Both the position numbers and the translations under genes were made by a program. From Actinomycetes bacterium (GTDB lineage: Bacteria > Actinomycetota > CALGFH01), in assembly GCA_036000965.1 (NCBI GenBank), contig DASYUT010000106.1, positions 1-54,350 on the forward strand: a DNA stretch of 54,350 bases, written 5' to 3'. Of the stretch, positions 1-8,262 are shown one piece after another. A model generated the notes under the pieces. That model did not search any database, had not been told where the DNA came from, and saw nothing but the letters and a program-made list of their open reading frames with translations. Position 1 is the first letter of the stretch, and each line of letters begins with the position of its first letter.

Positions 1-1
1 C

Positions 2-1216
2 GTCTACGACAACGTCACCGCCGGCATCAACGTCGAGGGCGACTCCCCCGGCGCCACCGTGGCCAACAACCTCAGCGTCGACAACGCCATCGGCTCCCCC
101 CGCACCAGGGGCAACATCCGCGTCGACGCCACCTCGGTCGCTGGCACGACCGTGGACGCCAACCTCGTGTCCCTCAGCGCCCCTGGCGTCATGTACACGT
201 GGGGGTCGACCGGCTACTCGTCGCTGGCCGCCTTCCGCGCCGCGACCGGGCAGGAGGCGCGCGGCATCCAGGCCGACCCGCGGTTCGTGGGCGCCGGCGC
301 GGGCGACTTCCGCCTGGGCGCGGGCTCGCCCGCGGTCGACTCGGCCGACTCCGGGGTGAGCGGGCAGCAGGCCAGCGACGCCGACGGCCGCCCCCGGACC
401 GATGACCCGGGGGTGGCCAACACCGGCACCGGCCCGCGCCCCTACGACGACCGCGGCGCCCTCGAGCGCCAAGACGGGTCGCCGCCCCCGGCCAACCAGC
501 CGCCCGTGGCCGCGCTCGACGTGGCCCCCAGTTCCGGCGCCGCGCCGCTCACGGTCACGGCCAACGCCTCCGGCTCGAGCGACCCGGACGGCACCGTCGT
601 CGCCTACCGCTTCGACTTCGGCGACGGCACCGCCGTCGGGCCGCAGCCGAGCCCGACGGCGGGGCACACCTACACCGCGGCGGCCGACCGCACGGTCACG
701 GTGACAGTCACCGACGACGACGGCGCGACCGACGACGCCACGGCCACCGTGACCGTCACCACCGGCGGTGGCGGTGGCGGGGGCAGCGGCAACCTGGTCG
801 CCAACCCCGGGTTCGAGACGAACCTCACCGGCTGGAGCACCGCCGGGGTCACCCGGGTCGCCGGGGGCCACAGCGGCAGCTGGGCCGCGCAGGTGGCCAA
901 CAGCTCGGGGAGCTGCACGCTCAACGACTCGCCCAACTGGGTCGGGTCGACGTCGGCGGGCACCTACACCGGCAGCCTGTGGGTCCGGGCCGACGCCGCC
1001 GGGGCCGCCCTCAGGCTCCGCTTCCGCGAGTACCGCAACGGCACGCTGGTCAGCTCGGCCACGACCACGGCAACGCTTGGCACCGGCTGGCAGCAGGTGC
1101 AGGTGACCTACACCGTGGCCACGGCCGGCTCCACCCTCGACTTCAACGCCTACGTGCCGAGCCCGCCCGCCGGCACCTGCTTCTACGCCGACGACGCCGT
1201 TGTCAACGGCCCCTGA
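2..1216 (+). CDS. C-terminal part of a secreted beta-helix / PKD / carbohydrate-binding protein (5' end outside window)
   Basis: The frame is open from base 2, so the N-terminus is missing; about 404 residues are visible. Roughly residues 1-160 read as the last coils and closing segment of a right-handed parallel beta-helix protein (short N/D/V-rich turns, then RLGAGSPAVDSADSG, a common closing motif of such folds). A PKD domain follows at about 164-245 (AYRFDFGDGT), then a Gly-rich linker and a jelly-roll module like CBM4/9 at about 263-404 (NLVANPGFETNLTGW). Such proteins are normally exported and bind or cleave polysaccharide; no catalytic residues can be assigned from this fragment. It ends just before a strong hairpin terminator and precedes an exopolysaccharide locus, which fits a role in handling that polymer. 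That link is inference. Confidence 0.8.
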   Translation, partial: VYDNVTAGINVEGDSPGATVANNLSVDNAIGSPRTRGNIRVDATSVAGTTVDANLVSLSAPGVMYTWGSTGYSSLAAFRAATGQEARGIQADPRFVGAGAGDFRLGAGSPAVDSADSGVSGQQASDADGRPRTDDPGVANTGTGPRPYDDRGALERQDGSPPPANQPPVAALDVAPSSGAAPLTVTANASGSSDPDGTVVAYRFDFGDGTAVGPQPSPTAGHTYTAAADRTVTVTVTDDDGATDDATATVTVTTGGGGGGGSGNLVANPGFETNLTGWSTAGVTRVAGGHSGSWAAQVANSSGSCTLNDSPNWVGSTSAGTYTGSLWVRADAAGAALRLRFREYRNGTLVSSATTTATLGTGWQQVQVTYTVATAGSTLDFNAYVPSPPAGTCFYADDAVVNGP

Positions 1217-1230
1217 CCCCGCTCCACCCG

Positions 1231-1268
1231 CAGCGGCCCCGGCAGCCTGATGGCTGCCGGGGCCGCTG
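1231..1268 (+). terminator. Perfect 17-bp hairpin after the beta-helix/PKD gene
   Basis: Bases 1231-1247 and 1252-1268 are exact reverse complements around a TGAT loop, starting 14 bases after the stop codon. The stem is very GC-rich. There is no clear T-run, as is common in high-GC actinobacteria. It probably ends transcription of the upstream gene. Confidence 0.75.
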
Positions 1269-1327
1269 ACGCACGCGACCGCTAGCATCGGGGCTCGCCC
1301 GCCGGCCGATCTCGCCCCGCCTGGGCT

Positions 1328-1395
1328 GAACGAGCGCGGCAGACTGAACGAGCGCGGGCAGGCCGAACGAGCGCGGGCAGGCCGAACGAGCCCGG
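1328..1395 (+). repeat. Intergenic tandem repeat, about 3.7 copies of an 18-19-nt unit
   Basis: The core GAACGAGCGCGGGCAGGCC recurs at 1328, 1346, 1365 and, degenerate, at 1384. The array runs to within 16 bases of the GTG start of the PPOX gene, so it occupies the leader region. Several other intergenic gaps in this window carry unrelated arrays of similar period. Confidence 0.8.
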
Positions 1396-1410
1396 TGGAG
1401 GTGGTGGAGC

Positions 1411-1917
1411 GTGTCCGAGGCGGTGCCGGTCGCCGGCCGTCCGTGGATGCCCGAGGAGTACGGCATCGCCGGGTCTGGCGAGGGCCTGCTCGCCTGGGGC
1501 CAGGTGGAGGAGCGCCTGACCGCGGCCAGGAACTACTGGGTGGTCACGGCCAGCCCGGACGGCGGGCCGCACGCCATGCCTGTGTGGGGGCTCTGGCTGG
1601 ACGGGGCGTTCACGTTCGGCACCGGCCGCGGCTCCCGCAAGGCTCGCAACCTGGCCCACGACCCGCGGGTCGCCGTGCACCTGGAGAGCGGCGACGACGT
1701 GGTGGTCGTCCACGGGGTCGCCCGCGAGCTGACCGACCCGGCCGTGCTGGCCCGGTTCAGCGACGCCTACCAGCCCAAGTACGGCATGGCCATGCCCGCC
1801 GAGACCCTGGCCGCCCTGGACAGCCTGGTCTACGCCGTGGCGCCCAGGGTGGTGCTGGCCTGGCGGGAGGCGGACATGGCCACCAGCGCCACCCGCTGGC
1901 GCTTCCCGGAGCGGTAG
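1411..1917 (+). CDS. PPOX-class pyridoxamine 5'-phosphate oxidase-like flavin/F420-binding protein
   Basis: A 168-residue protein starting at GTG 1411, with GGTGGAGGTGGTGGAGC as ribosome-binding region. The segment ARNYWVVTASPDGGPHAMPVWGLW at about 34-57 and the following FGTGRGSRKARNLAHDPRVAVHLE form the split-barrel pattern of the pyridoxamine-phosphate-oxidase-like superfamily (strand, x-G-x-P-x-x-x-P-V-W, then S-x-K-x-x-N-L). Family members bind FMN, F420 or heme and reduce or oxidise varied substrates; the substrate here is unknown. The length is normal for a single-domain member. It stands alone between a terminator and a regulator, so context adds nothing about function. Confidence 0.85.
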   Translation: MSEAVPVAGRPWMPEEYGIAGSGEGLLAWGQVEERLTAARNYWVVTASPDGGPHAMPVWGLWLDGAFTFGTGRGSRKARNLAHDPRVAVHLESGDDVVVVHGVARELTDPAVLARFSDAYQPKYGMAMPAETLAALDSLVYAVAPRVVLAWREADMATSATRWRFPER

Positions 1918-2291
1918 CATCGCCCGGATGGCGTCGCCGTAGGGGGCGAGGTGGAGGAGAGAGGGGCCGGGCGGCGGCCTCCCCAACATTGCCTAGTGCA
2001 GACGCATGAGCCGCCGCCTCGGCCCGACTGCTGGAGTTCTCCCTCGGGCCTGCCGATGAGGAAGCGGGACCCGGCGGGCGTCCCGCCTGCTCTGGTCCTG
2101 GCCCGTGCGGCTGATCTGCGGAAGGCCCGGTCGGGGGCGGGCCGTTCGGAATAAGGCGACCGCAGTAGGCGGCCTACTGCGTCGGCGTATTCGCGGTCGT
2201 CACCGGGTGGTCCACCATCGCAAGGGTCATTGGCGAGACTGCCACCCGGCCCGGCGGAGGCAGGAGGGGCAGACGGCAAGGGGAGGAAGGA
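1918..2291. other. Intergenic region, 374 bases, upstream of the first LuxR-type regulator
   Basis: No gene is recognisable. It is somewhat less GC-biased than its surroundings and must hold the promoter of the response regulator at 2292. The notable element is the 21-base palindrome at 2161-2181. GGGAGGAAGG at 2281-2290 serves as ribosome-binding site. Confidence 0.6.
2161..2181. promoter_or_regulatory. Perfect 21-base palindrome, candidate operator
   Basis: CGCAGTAGG, a CGG centre, then CCTACTGCG: two 9-base arms that match exactly as reverse complements, 111 bases before the TTG start of the response regulator. The size and symmetry suit a dimeric DNA-binding protein. LuxR-type regulators often bind inverted repeats, so autoregulation is possible but unproven. 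Confidence 0.45.
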
Positions 2292-2942
2292 TTGGCAAGG
2301 GTGCTCCTCGCTGACTGCCAGCCGCTGTTCAACGAAGCGCTGGCAGCGCTGTTCGACCGCGACGGCGAGCACGACGTCGTCGGCCAGTGCTCGTCCACCG
2401 ACGTGCTGGCGTCGGTCGGGCCGCGCCAGCCCGACCTCCTGCTGGTCGACGCCGACCTGGCCTTCTCCGAGCGGCCCAGCCTGGTCGCACGCATCCTGCG
2501 TGAGCACCCCGACGTCAAGGTCGTGGTGCTGGCCCGGGAGCTCGAGCTCGACCTGGTGGTGGCCGCCATCCACGACGGCGCGGCCGGCGTGGTCGGCAAG
2601 ACCAGCGGCGCCAAGACCGTGCTGCGTGCAGTCCAGGCGGTGCTCGAGGGCGAGGGCGTGGTGCCCCGCTCGATGCTGCCGGGCGTGTTCCGGCGGCTGG
2701 TCGAGCGCCAGACCGAGAAGGCCGACTCCCCCCTCTCGCGGCTCTCCCCGCGCGAGCGGGAGGTGCTGGTGCTCCTCGGGCGCGGCTGGGACAACGCCCA
2801 CATCGGGTCGGAGCTGTTCATCAGCCCCAACACCGTCCGCACCCACATCCAGAACATCCTCGAGAAGCTCGAGATGCACTCCAAGCTCGAGGCGGCCGCG
2901 TTCGCGATGCAGCGCGGCCTCGAGCTGTCCAGCTCCCCCTGA
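2292..2942 (+). CDS. LuxR/NarL-family response regulator (atypical receiver)
   Basis: 216 residues from TTG 2292, preceded by GGAGG at good spacing. Residues 1-120 are receiver-like. The phosphoacceptor-type Asp (LLLVDAD) and the beta5 Lys region (GVVGKTS) are present, but the usual acidic pair DD after beta1 is DC (VLLADCQPLF), so phosphorylation may be weak or altered. Residues about 150-212 are a LuxR helix-turn-helix (SPREREVLVLLGRGW, then PNTVRTHIQNILEKL). The end of this domain, HSKLEAAAFA, recurs exactly in the regulator at 15622. The gene lies 39 bases upstream of the polysaccharide chain-length/BY-kinase gene, which it probably controls. Confidence 0.9.
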   Translation: MARVLLADCQPLFNEALAALFDRDGEHDVVGQCSSTDVLASVGPRQPDLLLVDADLAFSERPSLVARILREHPDVKVVVLARELELDLVVAAIHDGAAGVVGKTSGAKTVLRAVQAVLEGEGVVPRSMLPGVFRRLVERQTEKADSPLSRLSPREREVLVLLGRGWDNAHIGSELFISPNTVRTHIQNILEKLEMHSKLEAAAFAMQRGLELSSSP

Positions 2943-2981
2943 CAGGTTCCCTCGACACGATCCGGGAAGGCCGCACCGCCT

Positions 2982-4787
2982 ATGTCCTCGATGTCCGGCC
3001 CGACGACCAGCGACCCGAACCGCGCCAGCGCCTCGCTGGCCGACTACACCCGCTCGGCGTGGCGGCGCAAGTACCTCGTGACCGCCGGCGTCCTGCTCGG
3101 CCTGGTTGCCGGCCTGCTGCTCCTGCCCCGGATCCTGCCGTCCAACGCCAAGTACCTGGCCTCGGTCCAGATGGACGTCCGCTCGGTCAACCTGAGCGAC
3201 GCCGGCGACCGGCAGGTCGACCGCGGCGCCACCCCGGTGCTGGTGCCCGACGTGCAGGCCGTGCAGGCGGTCATCAGCGACCTCGGCCCGGCCGCCGCGC
3301 GGCTCAAGCCCCTGCGCGGCCAGCCCAAGGCCCAGTGGGTGTCGAGGCTGAACGCCGCGCTCCAGGCCGCCCCCATCCCGGGCACCACCCAGTTCACCGT
3401 CTCCTACGCCGACGACGACCCGGTCCTGGCCGAGCGGGTGCTCACCCGCTACGCCGAGACCTACGCCACGCGCCGCAACTCCAGGTACAACAAGCAGCTC
3501 ACCGTGATCCGCATGCCCCGGGTGCGGCAGATCCAAGGGCTAACCCAGCTGGTCCAGAGGTTGTCGCAGCAGGCCAACGCCGAGCGCTCGAGGAGCCCCA
3601 ACGGCACCGCCTCCCCGGGTACCGAGGCCCAGCTCAGCTTCAACACCACGCTGCTGACCAACAAGCAGGCCGAGCTCGACGACATCGACAAGCGGGCGGC
3701 GCTGCTCGGCACGCCCACCACCCTTAACGAGCCGATCAACGTCGAGCCCCAGAGCAACCCGGCCGGGCGTGGGGTGGCGCTCGCCATCGGCCTGCTGCTC
3801 GGCCTGCTCGGCGGGATCGGCGCCGCGTTCGTGGCCGAGGCGTACGCGCCCAAGGTGCTGTCCGCCGACGACGTCGAGTCGGCCACCGACCTCACCGTGA
3901 TCGCCGACGTCCCCCACCTGCCCCGGCGCCAGCGCCGCAAGGGGGTGGCGGTGCTCGAGCGGCCGTTCAGCCCGACCGCCGAGGGCTACCGCCGGCTGGT
4001 CGGCGCCCTGGAGCGGCGCGGGCTCGGCACCAGCGTCAAGGTGCTCGCCATCTTGTCGGCCGACGCCCACGAGGGGAAGTCGACCGTCGCGGTGAACCTG
4101 GCCCACGTGCTGGCCCGGCTGGGCCGCAACGTCGTGCTGGTCTCCAGCGACCTGCGCCGGCCCGGGATCGAGAAGCTGCTCGAGCTGCCAGAGTCCGACG
4201 GCCTGGCCGGCTACCTGGAGGGTGAGCGCAACGACCTCGCCTCGCTGTTCGTCTCGGTCAGCGACAACCTGGTCGTGCTCCCGGCCGGCGCCAGCAAGAG
4301 CAACCCGGCCGACCTGCTCGCCACCAAGCAGGTGGGCGCGATGCTCAAGCTGCTGCGGGCGACCGGCATGATCGTCATCCTCGACACCCCGCCGTCGCGC
4401 TGGTCGGCCGACGCGATCTCGCTCGCCGGCGCGGCCGACGCGTCCCTGCTGGTGGTCAAGTCGGGCCGCGCCTCCACCAAGTCGATCCGCGAGGTGGCCG
4501 AGGGGCTGCGCCGCGAGGGGCTGCGCACCCTCGGCTCGATCCTGCTCGGCTCCAAGACCTCGAAGCTCACCCGGCTCGTCCGCTACGGGCACTACGCCTC
4601 CCAGGAGAGCTACAGCGACTCGATCACCGCCCGCGTGCGCAGCGCCCCCACCTCCCAGGTCGAGGGCAACAGGGCTCCCTCGGGCCTGCCCATGCCGCTC
4701 CGCCAGAACGGGGAGCGGCCGGGCGAGGCCGAGGGCGGGCGGCCCGGGAGCCGCCAGGCGCTGCGCGGCGCGCCGCCCGGCAGGTAA
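2982..4787 (+). CDS. Polysaccharide co-polymerase fused to BY-type tyrosine kinase (Wzz/Wzc, CapA/CapB-like)
   Basis: 601 residues. A Wzz-type region has membrane segments at about 31-49 and 264-286 enclosing an extracytoplasmic part. The cytosolic BY-kinase domain follows (about 340-530): Walker A region SADAHEGKST (359-368), Walker A' VSSDLRRP (387-394) and Walker B VILDTPP (465-471). A' normally reads DADxR; here the first Asp is Ser. The usual C-terminal Tyr cluster is reduced to Y535, Y538 and Y544, followed by a disordered Gly/Arg/Pro-rich tail. These proteins set polymer chain length and control export through autophosphorylation. The gene sits at the head of the polysaccharide locus, 68 bases before sat. 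ATG 2982 is used here; ATG 2991 is an alternative. Confidence 0.9.
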   Translation: MSSMSGPTTSDPNRASASLADYTRSAWRRKYLVTAGVLLGLVAGLLLLPRILPSNAKYLASVQMDVRSVNLSDAGDRQVDRGATPVLVPDVQAVQAVISDLGPAAARLKPLRGQPKAQWVSRLNAALQAAPIPGTTQFTVSYADDDPVLAERVLTRYAETYATRRNSRYNKQLTVIRMPRVRQIQGLTQLVQRLSQQANAERSRSPNGTASPGTEAQLSFNTTLLTNKQAELDDIDKRAALLGTPTTLNEPINVEPQSNPAGRGVALAIGLLLGLLGGIGAAFVAEAYAPKVLSADDVESATDLTVIADVPHLPRRQRRKGVAVLERPFSPTAEGYRRLVGALERRGLGTSVKVLAILSADAHEGKSTVAVNLAHVLARLGRNVVLVSSDLRRPGIEKLLELPESDGLAGYLEGERNDLASLFVSVSDNLVVLPAGASKSNPADLLATKQVGAMLKLLRATGMIVILDTPPSRWSADAISLAGAADASLLVVKSGRASTKSIREVAEGLRREGLRTLGSILLGSKTSKLTRLVRYGHYASQESYSDSITARVRSAPTSQVEGNRAPSGLPMPLRQNGERPGEAEGGRPGSRQALRGAPPGR

Positions 4788-4855
4788 CAGGACCTGCCGC
4801 CCGCTCCCCTGGCGGGCGGCGGCCGGCCCGCCGCGGAAGACACGACCACCCAAGG

Positions 4856-6043
4856 ATGACGAGCGTGCACACTGCTGACTACGAGGAGGCGGACCCGGGC
4901 ACCGGGGCTCGTCCGCACGGCGGCCGGCTGGTCGACCGTGCCCTCTCCCCCGCCGAGGCGGCCGAGCTCGACGCCGGCGGCCTGCCTTCGGTCCACCTGA
5001 CCCCGGCCGAGGCGGCCGACCTGCGCGCGATCGCGGTCGGCGCCTACAGCCCGCTCGACGGGTTCATGGACGCCGGCCAGCACAAGGCGTGCATGCTCGA
5101 CATGCGGCTGCCCGACGGGACGCTGTGGCCGATCCCGGTCTGCCTGGGCCTGGCCGACGGGGCCGACGCCGGGTCCGAACGGCTCGCGCTGCGCGACGAC
5201 GCCGGCGGGCTGCTCGGGGTGATGGAGGTCGCCGAGGTGTTCGAGCGCGACCGGGAGGCCGAGGCCGAGCTGGTCTACGGCACCACCGACCCGGCCCACC
5301 CCGGGGTCGCGCGCGTGCTCGCCGCGCCCCGGCGGGCGGTCGCCGGCCCCACCAGCACCCTGCTCACCCCGGTCGAGGGGCCGGTCGGCCCCTACGCGCT
5401 GGCCCCGGCCGAGACCCGGCGGGCGTTCGCCGAGCGCGGCTGGCGCCGGGTGGTCGGCTTCCAGACCCGCAACCCCGTCCACCGAGCCCACGAGTACCTG
5501 CTCAAGTGCGCGCTCGAGCACTGCGACGGCCTGCTGCTGCACCCGCTGGTGGGGCCGACCAAGGAGGGCGACGTCCCGGCCGAGGTGCGGATGCGGGCCT
5601 ACGAGGCGGTGCTCGGCTACTTCCCGGCCGAGCGGGTGGTGCTGGCGGCGCTGGTCGCGCCGATGCGCTACGCCGGCCCACGCGAGGCCGTGCTCCACGC
5701 GATCGTGCGCAAGAACCACGGCTGCACCCACTTCATCATCGGCCGCGACCATGCCGGGGTCGGCTCCTGGTACGGCCCCTACGCCGCCCAGGAGCTGGTC
5801 GCCTCGCTCGACCCGGACGACCTCGGCATCACCCCGCTGCTGTTCGACAACGCCTTCCACTGCCGTCGCTGCGCGGCGATGGCGACGGCGCGGACCTGCC
5901 CCCACCCCCCCGCCGACCGTGTCGAGCTCTCCGGAACCGAGGTGCGGGCGATGCTCGCCGCCGGCGAGCTGCCCCCGCCCGAGTTCTCCCGGCCCGAGGT
6001 GGCCGGGCTGCTGCGGGCGGCGTACCGGCGGGGGACGGCCTGA
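4856..6043 (+). CDS. sat: Sulfate adenylyltransferase (ATP sulfurylase), single-chain Sat type
   Basis: 395 residues. The protein makes adenosine 5'-phosphosulfate (APS) from ATP and sulfate. It has the N-terminal PUA-like part and the catalytic domain with QTRNPVHRAHEY (203-214) and GRDHAGVG (296-303), the two nucleotide-binding signatures of the homo-oligomeric Sat family rather than CysD/CysN. A Cys-rich segment CRRCAAMATARTCPH (336-350) matches the zinc site found in bacterial members. The stop overlaps the start of the next gene (TGATG). With APS kinase two genes downstream it forms a PAPS-making module inside a polysaccharide operon. No APS or sulfite reductase is near, so a role in sulfation is more likely than dissimilation. 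That is inference from context. Confidence 0.95.
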   Translation: MTSVHTADYEEADPGTGARPHGGRLVDRALSPAEAAELDAGGLPSVHLTPAEAADLRAIAVGAYSPLDGFMDAGQHKACMLDMRLPDGTLWPIPVCLGLADGADAGSERLALRDDAGGLLGVMEVAEVFERDREAEAELVYGTTDPAHPGVARVLAAPRRAVAGPTSTLLTPVEGPVGPYALAPAETRRAFAERGWRRVVGFQTRNPVHRAHEYLLKCALEHCDGLLLHPLVGPTKEGDVPAEVRMRAYEAVLGYFPAERVVLAALVAPMRYAGPREAVLHAIVRKNHGCTHFIIGRDHAGVGSWYGPYAAQELVASLDPDDLGITPLLFDNAFHCRRCAAMATARTCPHPPADRVELSGTEVRAMLAAGELPPPEFSRPEVAGLLRAAYRRGTA

Positions 6044-7428
6044 TGGCCGCGCCTGCCCGGGTCGCCGTCGTCGGGCTGGACTGCGGCACGCCCGAGCTGC
6101 TGTTCGACCGCCACGCCGACGACATGCCGACCCTGCGCAAGCTCACCGAGCAGGCGCTCTGGGGCCCGCTGCGCAGCGTCGTGCCACCCATCACGGTGCC
6201 GGCCTGGTCCTGCATGGCCTCGGGGCTCACCCCGGGCGAGCTCGGCGTGTACGGCTTCCGCAACCGCTCCGACCACAGCTACGACAAGCTCGCGTTCGCG
6301 ACCTCCAAGGCGATCAAGGTGCCGCGCCTGTGGGACCGCCTCGGCGCGGCCGGGGGCCAGAGCGTCGTGCTCGGCGTGCCGGGCACCTACCCGCCCTCGG
6401 CGATCCAGGGCTGCATGGTCTCCTGCTTCATGGCCCCCTCGACCGACGCCGCCTTCACCCACCCGCCCGAGCTGCGCGACGAGGTGCAGCAGGTGACCGG
6501 CGGCTACGTGCTCGACGTGGCCGACTTCCGCAGCGACGACAAGGCCCGCGTCGCCCAGCAGGTCTTCGACATGACCGAGCAGCGCTTCGAGCTGGCCAGG
6601 CACCTGGCCACGACCCGGCCCTGGGACCTGTTCTGGTTCGTGGACATGGGGCCGGACCGGCTGCACCACGGCTTCTGGAGCCACTGCGACCCCAGCCATC
6701 CCCGCCACGAGCCCGGCAACCGGCACGCCGGGGTGTTCACCGACTACTACCGGGCCCTGGACCGGCACCTGGCCAGCTTCCTCGAGGCGCTGCCCGACGA
6801 CACCGCGGTCCTGGTCGTGTCCGACCACGGCGCCCAACCCATGCTCGGCGGCTTCCGCTTCAACCAGTGGCTCGTCGACCAGGGCCTGCTCGTGCTGGCC
6901 GAGGCCCCAGCCGGCCCCACCCCGGTCAACCAGGCCAGGATCGACTGGTCGCGTACGACCGCCTGGGGTGACGGCGGCTACTACGGGCGCCTGTTCCTCA
7001 ACGTCGAAGGCCGCGAGCCCACCGGCACCGTGCCCGCGAGCCGCTACGAGGAGGTCCGCCAGGAGCTCGTCGACGCGCTCGAGAGCCTGGTCGACCACCG
7101 CGGCCACCGCATGGGCACGCGGGCGCTCCGCCCCGAGGAGGTCTACCCGGAGGTCCGCGGGGTCGCCCCCGACCTGGTCGTCTACTTCGGCGACCTGCGC
7201 TGGCGGGCGGTCGGGTCGATCGGCCACGGCCCCGGGCTCTTCACCTTCGAGAACGACACCGGCCCGGACGACGCCAACCACGCCGAGAACGGCGTGTTCG
7301 CGCTGGTCGGGGACGGCCTGCCCAGCGGCAGGCGTGCCGACCTGTCCATCTACGACGTGGCACCCACCCTGCAACGGATGCTCGGCCTTCCCGCCACGCC
7401 CGGCCAGCGGGGAAGGATCGTCGCGTGA
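6043..7428 (+). CDS. Alkaline-phosphatase-superfamily protein (type I phosphodiesterase / nucleotide pyrophosphatase-like)
   Basis: 461 residues from ATG 6043, which overlaps the sat stop; its own stop overlaps the cysC GTG. The metal-binding fold is visible: GLDCGTPEL near the N-terminus (first metal Asp), VPPITVPAWSCMASG at about 47-61 (the nucleophile region; Ser or Cys after Trp where relatives have Thr), VDMGPDRLHHGFW near 205 and VVSDHGAQPM near 265. Toward the end is GHGPGLFTFENDTGPDDANH and the closing SIYDVAPTLQRMLGLP typical of this group. The superfamily includes phosphodiesterases, sulfatases and phosphoglycerol transferases. Lying between sat and cysC, it may act on a sulfated or phosphorylated sugar or nucleotide. 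No signal peptide is obvious, so it is probably cytosolic. Confidence 0.85.
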   Translation: MAAPARVAVVGLDCGTPELLFDRHADDMPTLRKLTEQALWGPLRSVVPPITVPAWSCMASGLTPGELGVYGFRNRSDHSYDKLAFATSKAIKVPRLWDRLGAAGGQSVVLGVPGTYPPSAIQGCMVSCFMAPSTDAAFTHPPELRDEVQQVTGGYVLDVADFRSDDKARVAQQVFDMTEQRFELARHLATTRPWDLFWFVDMGPDRLHHGFWSHCDPSHPRHEPGNRHAGVFTDYYRALDRHLASFLEALPDDTAVLVVSDHGAQPMLGGFRFNQWLVDQGLLVLAEAPAGPTPVNQARIDWSRTTAWGDGGYYGRLFLNVEGREPTGTVPASRYEEVRQELVDALESLVDHRGHRMGTRALRPEEVYPEVRGVAPDLVVYFGDLRWRAVGSIGHGPGLFTFENDTGPDDANHAENGVFALVGDGLPSGRRADLSIYDVAPTLQRMLGLPATPGQRGRIVA

Positions 7429-8033
7429 CCCGAGACAGCGGCTTTGTGCTGTGGTTCACCGGCCTGTCCGGGGCGGGCAAGTCGACGCTGGCCCGGCGGG
7501 TCGAGCAGGAGCTTGCCGAGCGCGGGCTCCGGGTCGAGGTGCTCGACGGCGACGAGGTCCGCCTCAACCTCTGCGAGGGCCTCGGCTTCAGCCGGGCCGA
7601 CCGGGACACCAACGTCGCCCGCATCGGCTGGGTGGCGGGCAAGCTCGCCCACCACGGTGTGGCCGTGCTGGTCGCCGCGATCTCGCCGTACGCCGAGGCC
7701 AGGGAGAGGGTCCGCGCCTCGGTCGACGACTTCGTCGAGGTGTTCGTGGACGCGCCGCTGGCCACCTGCGCCGAGCGCGACCCCAAGGGCCTGTACGCCA
7801 GGGCCATGGCCGGCGACATCCCGAACTTCACCGGCGTGTCCGACCCCTACGAGCCGCCTGCCGCCCCCGAGGTCACCGTCCACACCCACATCGAGACCGT
7901 CGACGCGTCCGTCCAGCGGGTACTGGACGCTCTCACCCTCAGAGGTCTCACCAGCGATCCCGACGAGGTGTACTCGAGCAGTGAAGAGGAAGCAGTCGCC
8001 GCCCGCCTGGGCGCCCTCGGCGACCTCGGCTGA
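7425..8033 (+). CDS. cysC: Adenylyl-sulfate kinase (APS kinase)
   Basis: 202 residues from GTG 7425, overlapping the preceding stop by four bases. It phosphorylates APS to PAPS, the sulfate donor of sulfotransferases. Walker A GLSGAGKS is at 13-20. The APS-binding segments FSRADRDTNVARIGWV, ISPYAEARERVR and DPKGLYARAMAGDIPNFTG are all present. Residues beyond about 180 form a short acidic tail unlike the compact family end. Together with Sat it supplies PAPS. No sulfotransferase is recognisable in the window, so the acceptor enzyme must be elsewhere. Confidence 0.95.
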   Translation: MTRDSGFVLWFTGLSGAGKSTLARRVEQELAERGLRVEVLDGDEVRLNLCEGLGFSRADRDTNVARIGWVAGKLAHHGVAVLVAAISPYAEARERVRASVDDFVEVFVDAPLATCAERDPKGLYARAMAGDIPNFTGVSDPYEPPAAPEVTVHTHIETVDASVQRVLDALTLRGLTSDPDEVYSSSEEEAVAARLGALGDLG

Positions 8034-8040
8034 CGCGGCC

Positions 8041-8262
8041 ATGGTCACCCGCCACGACCTGACCACCGACCCGGGCGAGCTGCACGACCTCGCCCCAGAG
8101 CGACCCGAGGAGGCCCTGGACCTGGACGACCGTCTCACCCGGCTGGGAGGGCCGGACGGCGACGCCGTCCCTCACGCCGGCGCTGTACCCGCCGCCACCG
8201 GTCCGGACGAGCCCGACGCCGAGGTGCGGCGGGCTCTCGAGAGCTTGGGGTACCTGCAATGA
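8041..8262 (+). pseudogene. Stub of a sulfatase: C-terminal tail only, still an open frame
   Basis: A 73-codon frame from ATG 8041, seven bases after cysC, ending in an ATGA overlap with the epimerase. Its sequence is the end of an arylsulfatase-type protein: DLTTDPGELHDLAPERPEE matches the conserved D-x-x-x-D-P-x-E-x-x-N/D-L-A tail, and the last residues ESLGYLQ match the usual R-x-LGY ending. The catalytic domain, including the formylglycine motif, is absent. Most likely it is the remnant of an internal deletion that fused a new start to the tail. It may still matter for translational coupling to the next gene. A short functional protein cannot be excluded. Confidence 0.65.

Noticed and set aside
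4856-8033. Dissimilatory sulfate reduction or plain cysteine assimilation
   Set aside because: No APS reductase, sulfite reductase or sulfate transporter gene is adjacent, and the genes are embedded in a polysaccharide operon; assimilation cannot be strictly excluded.
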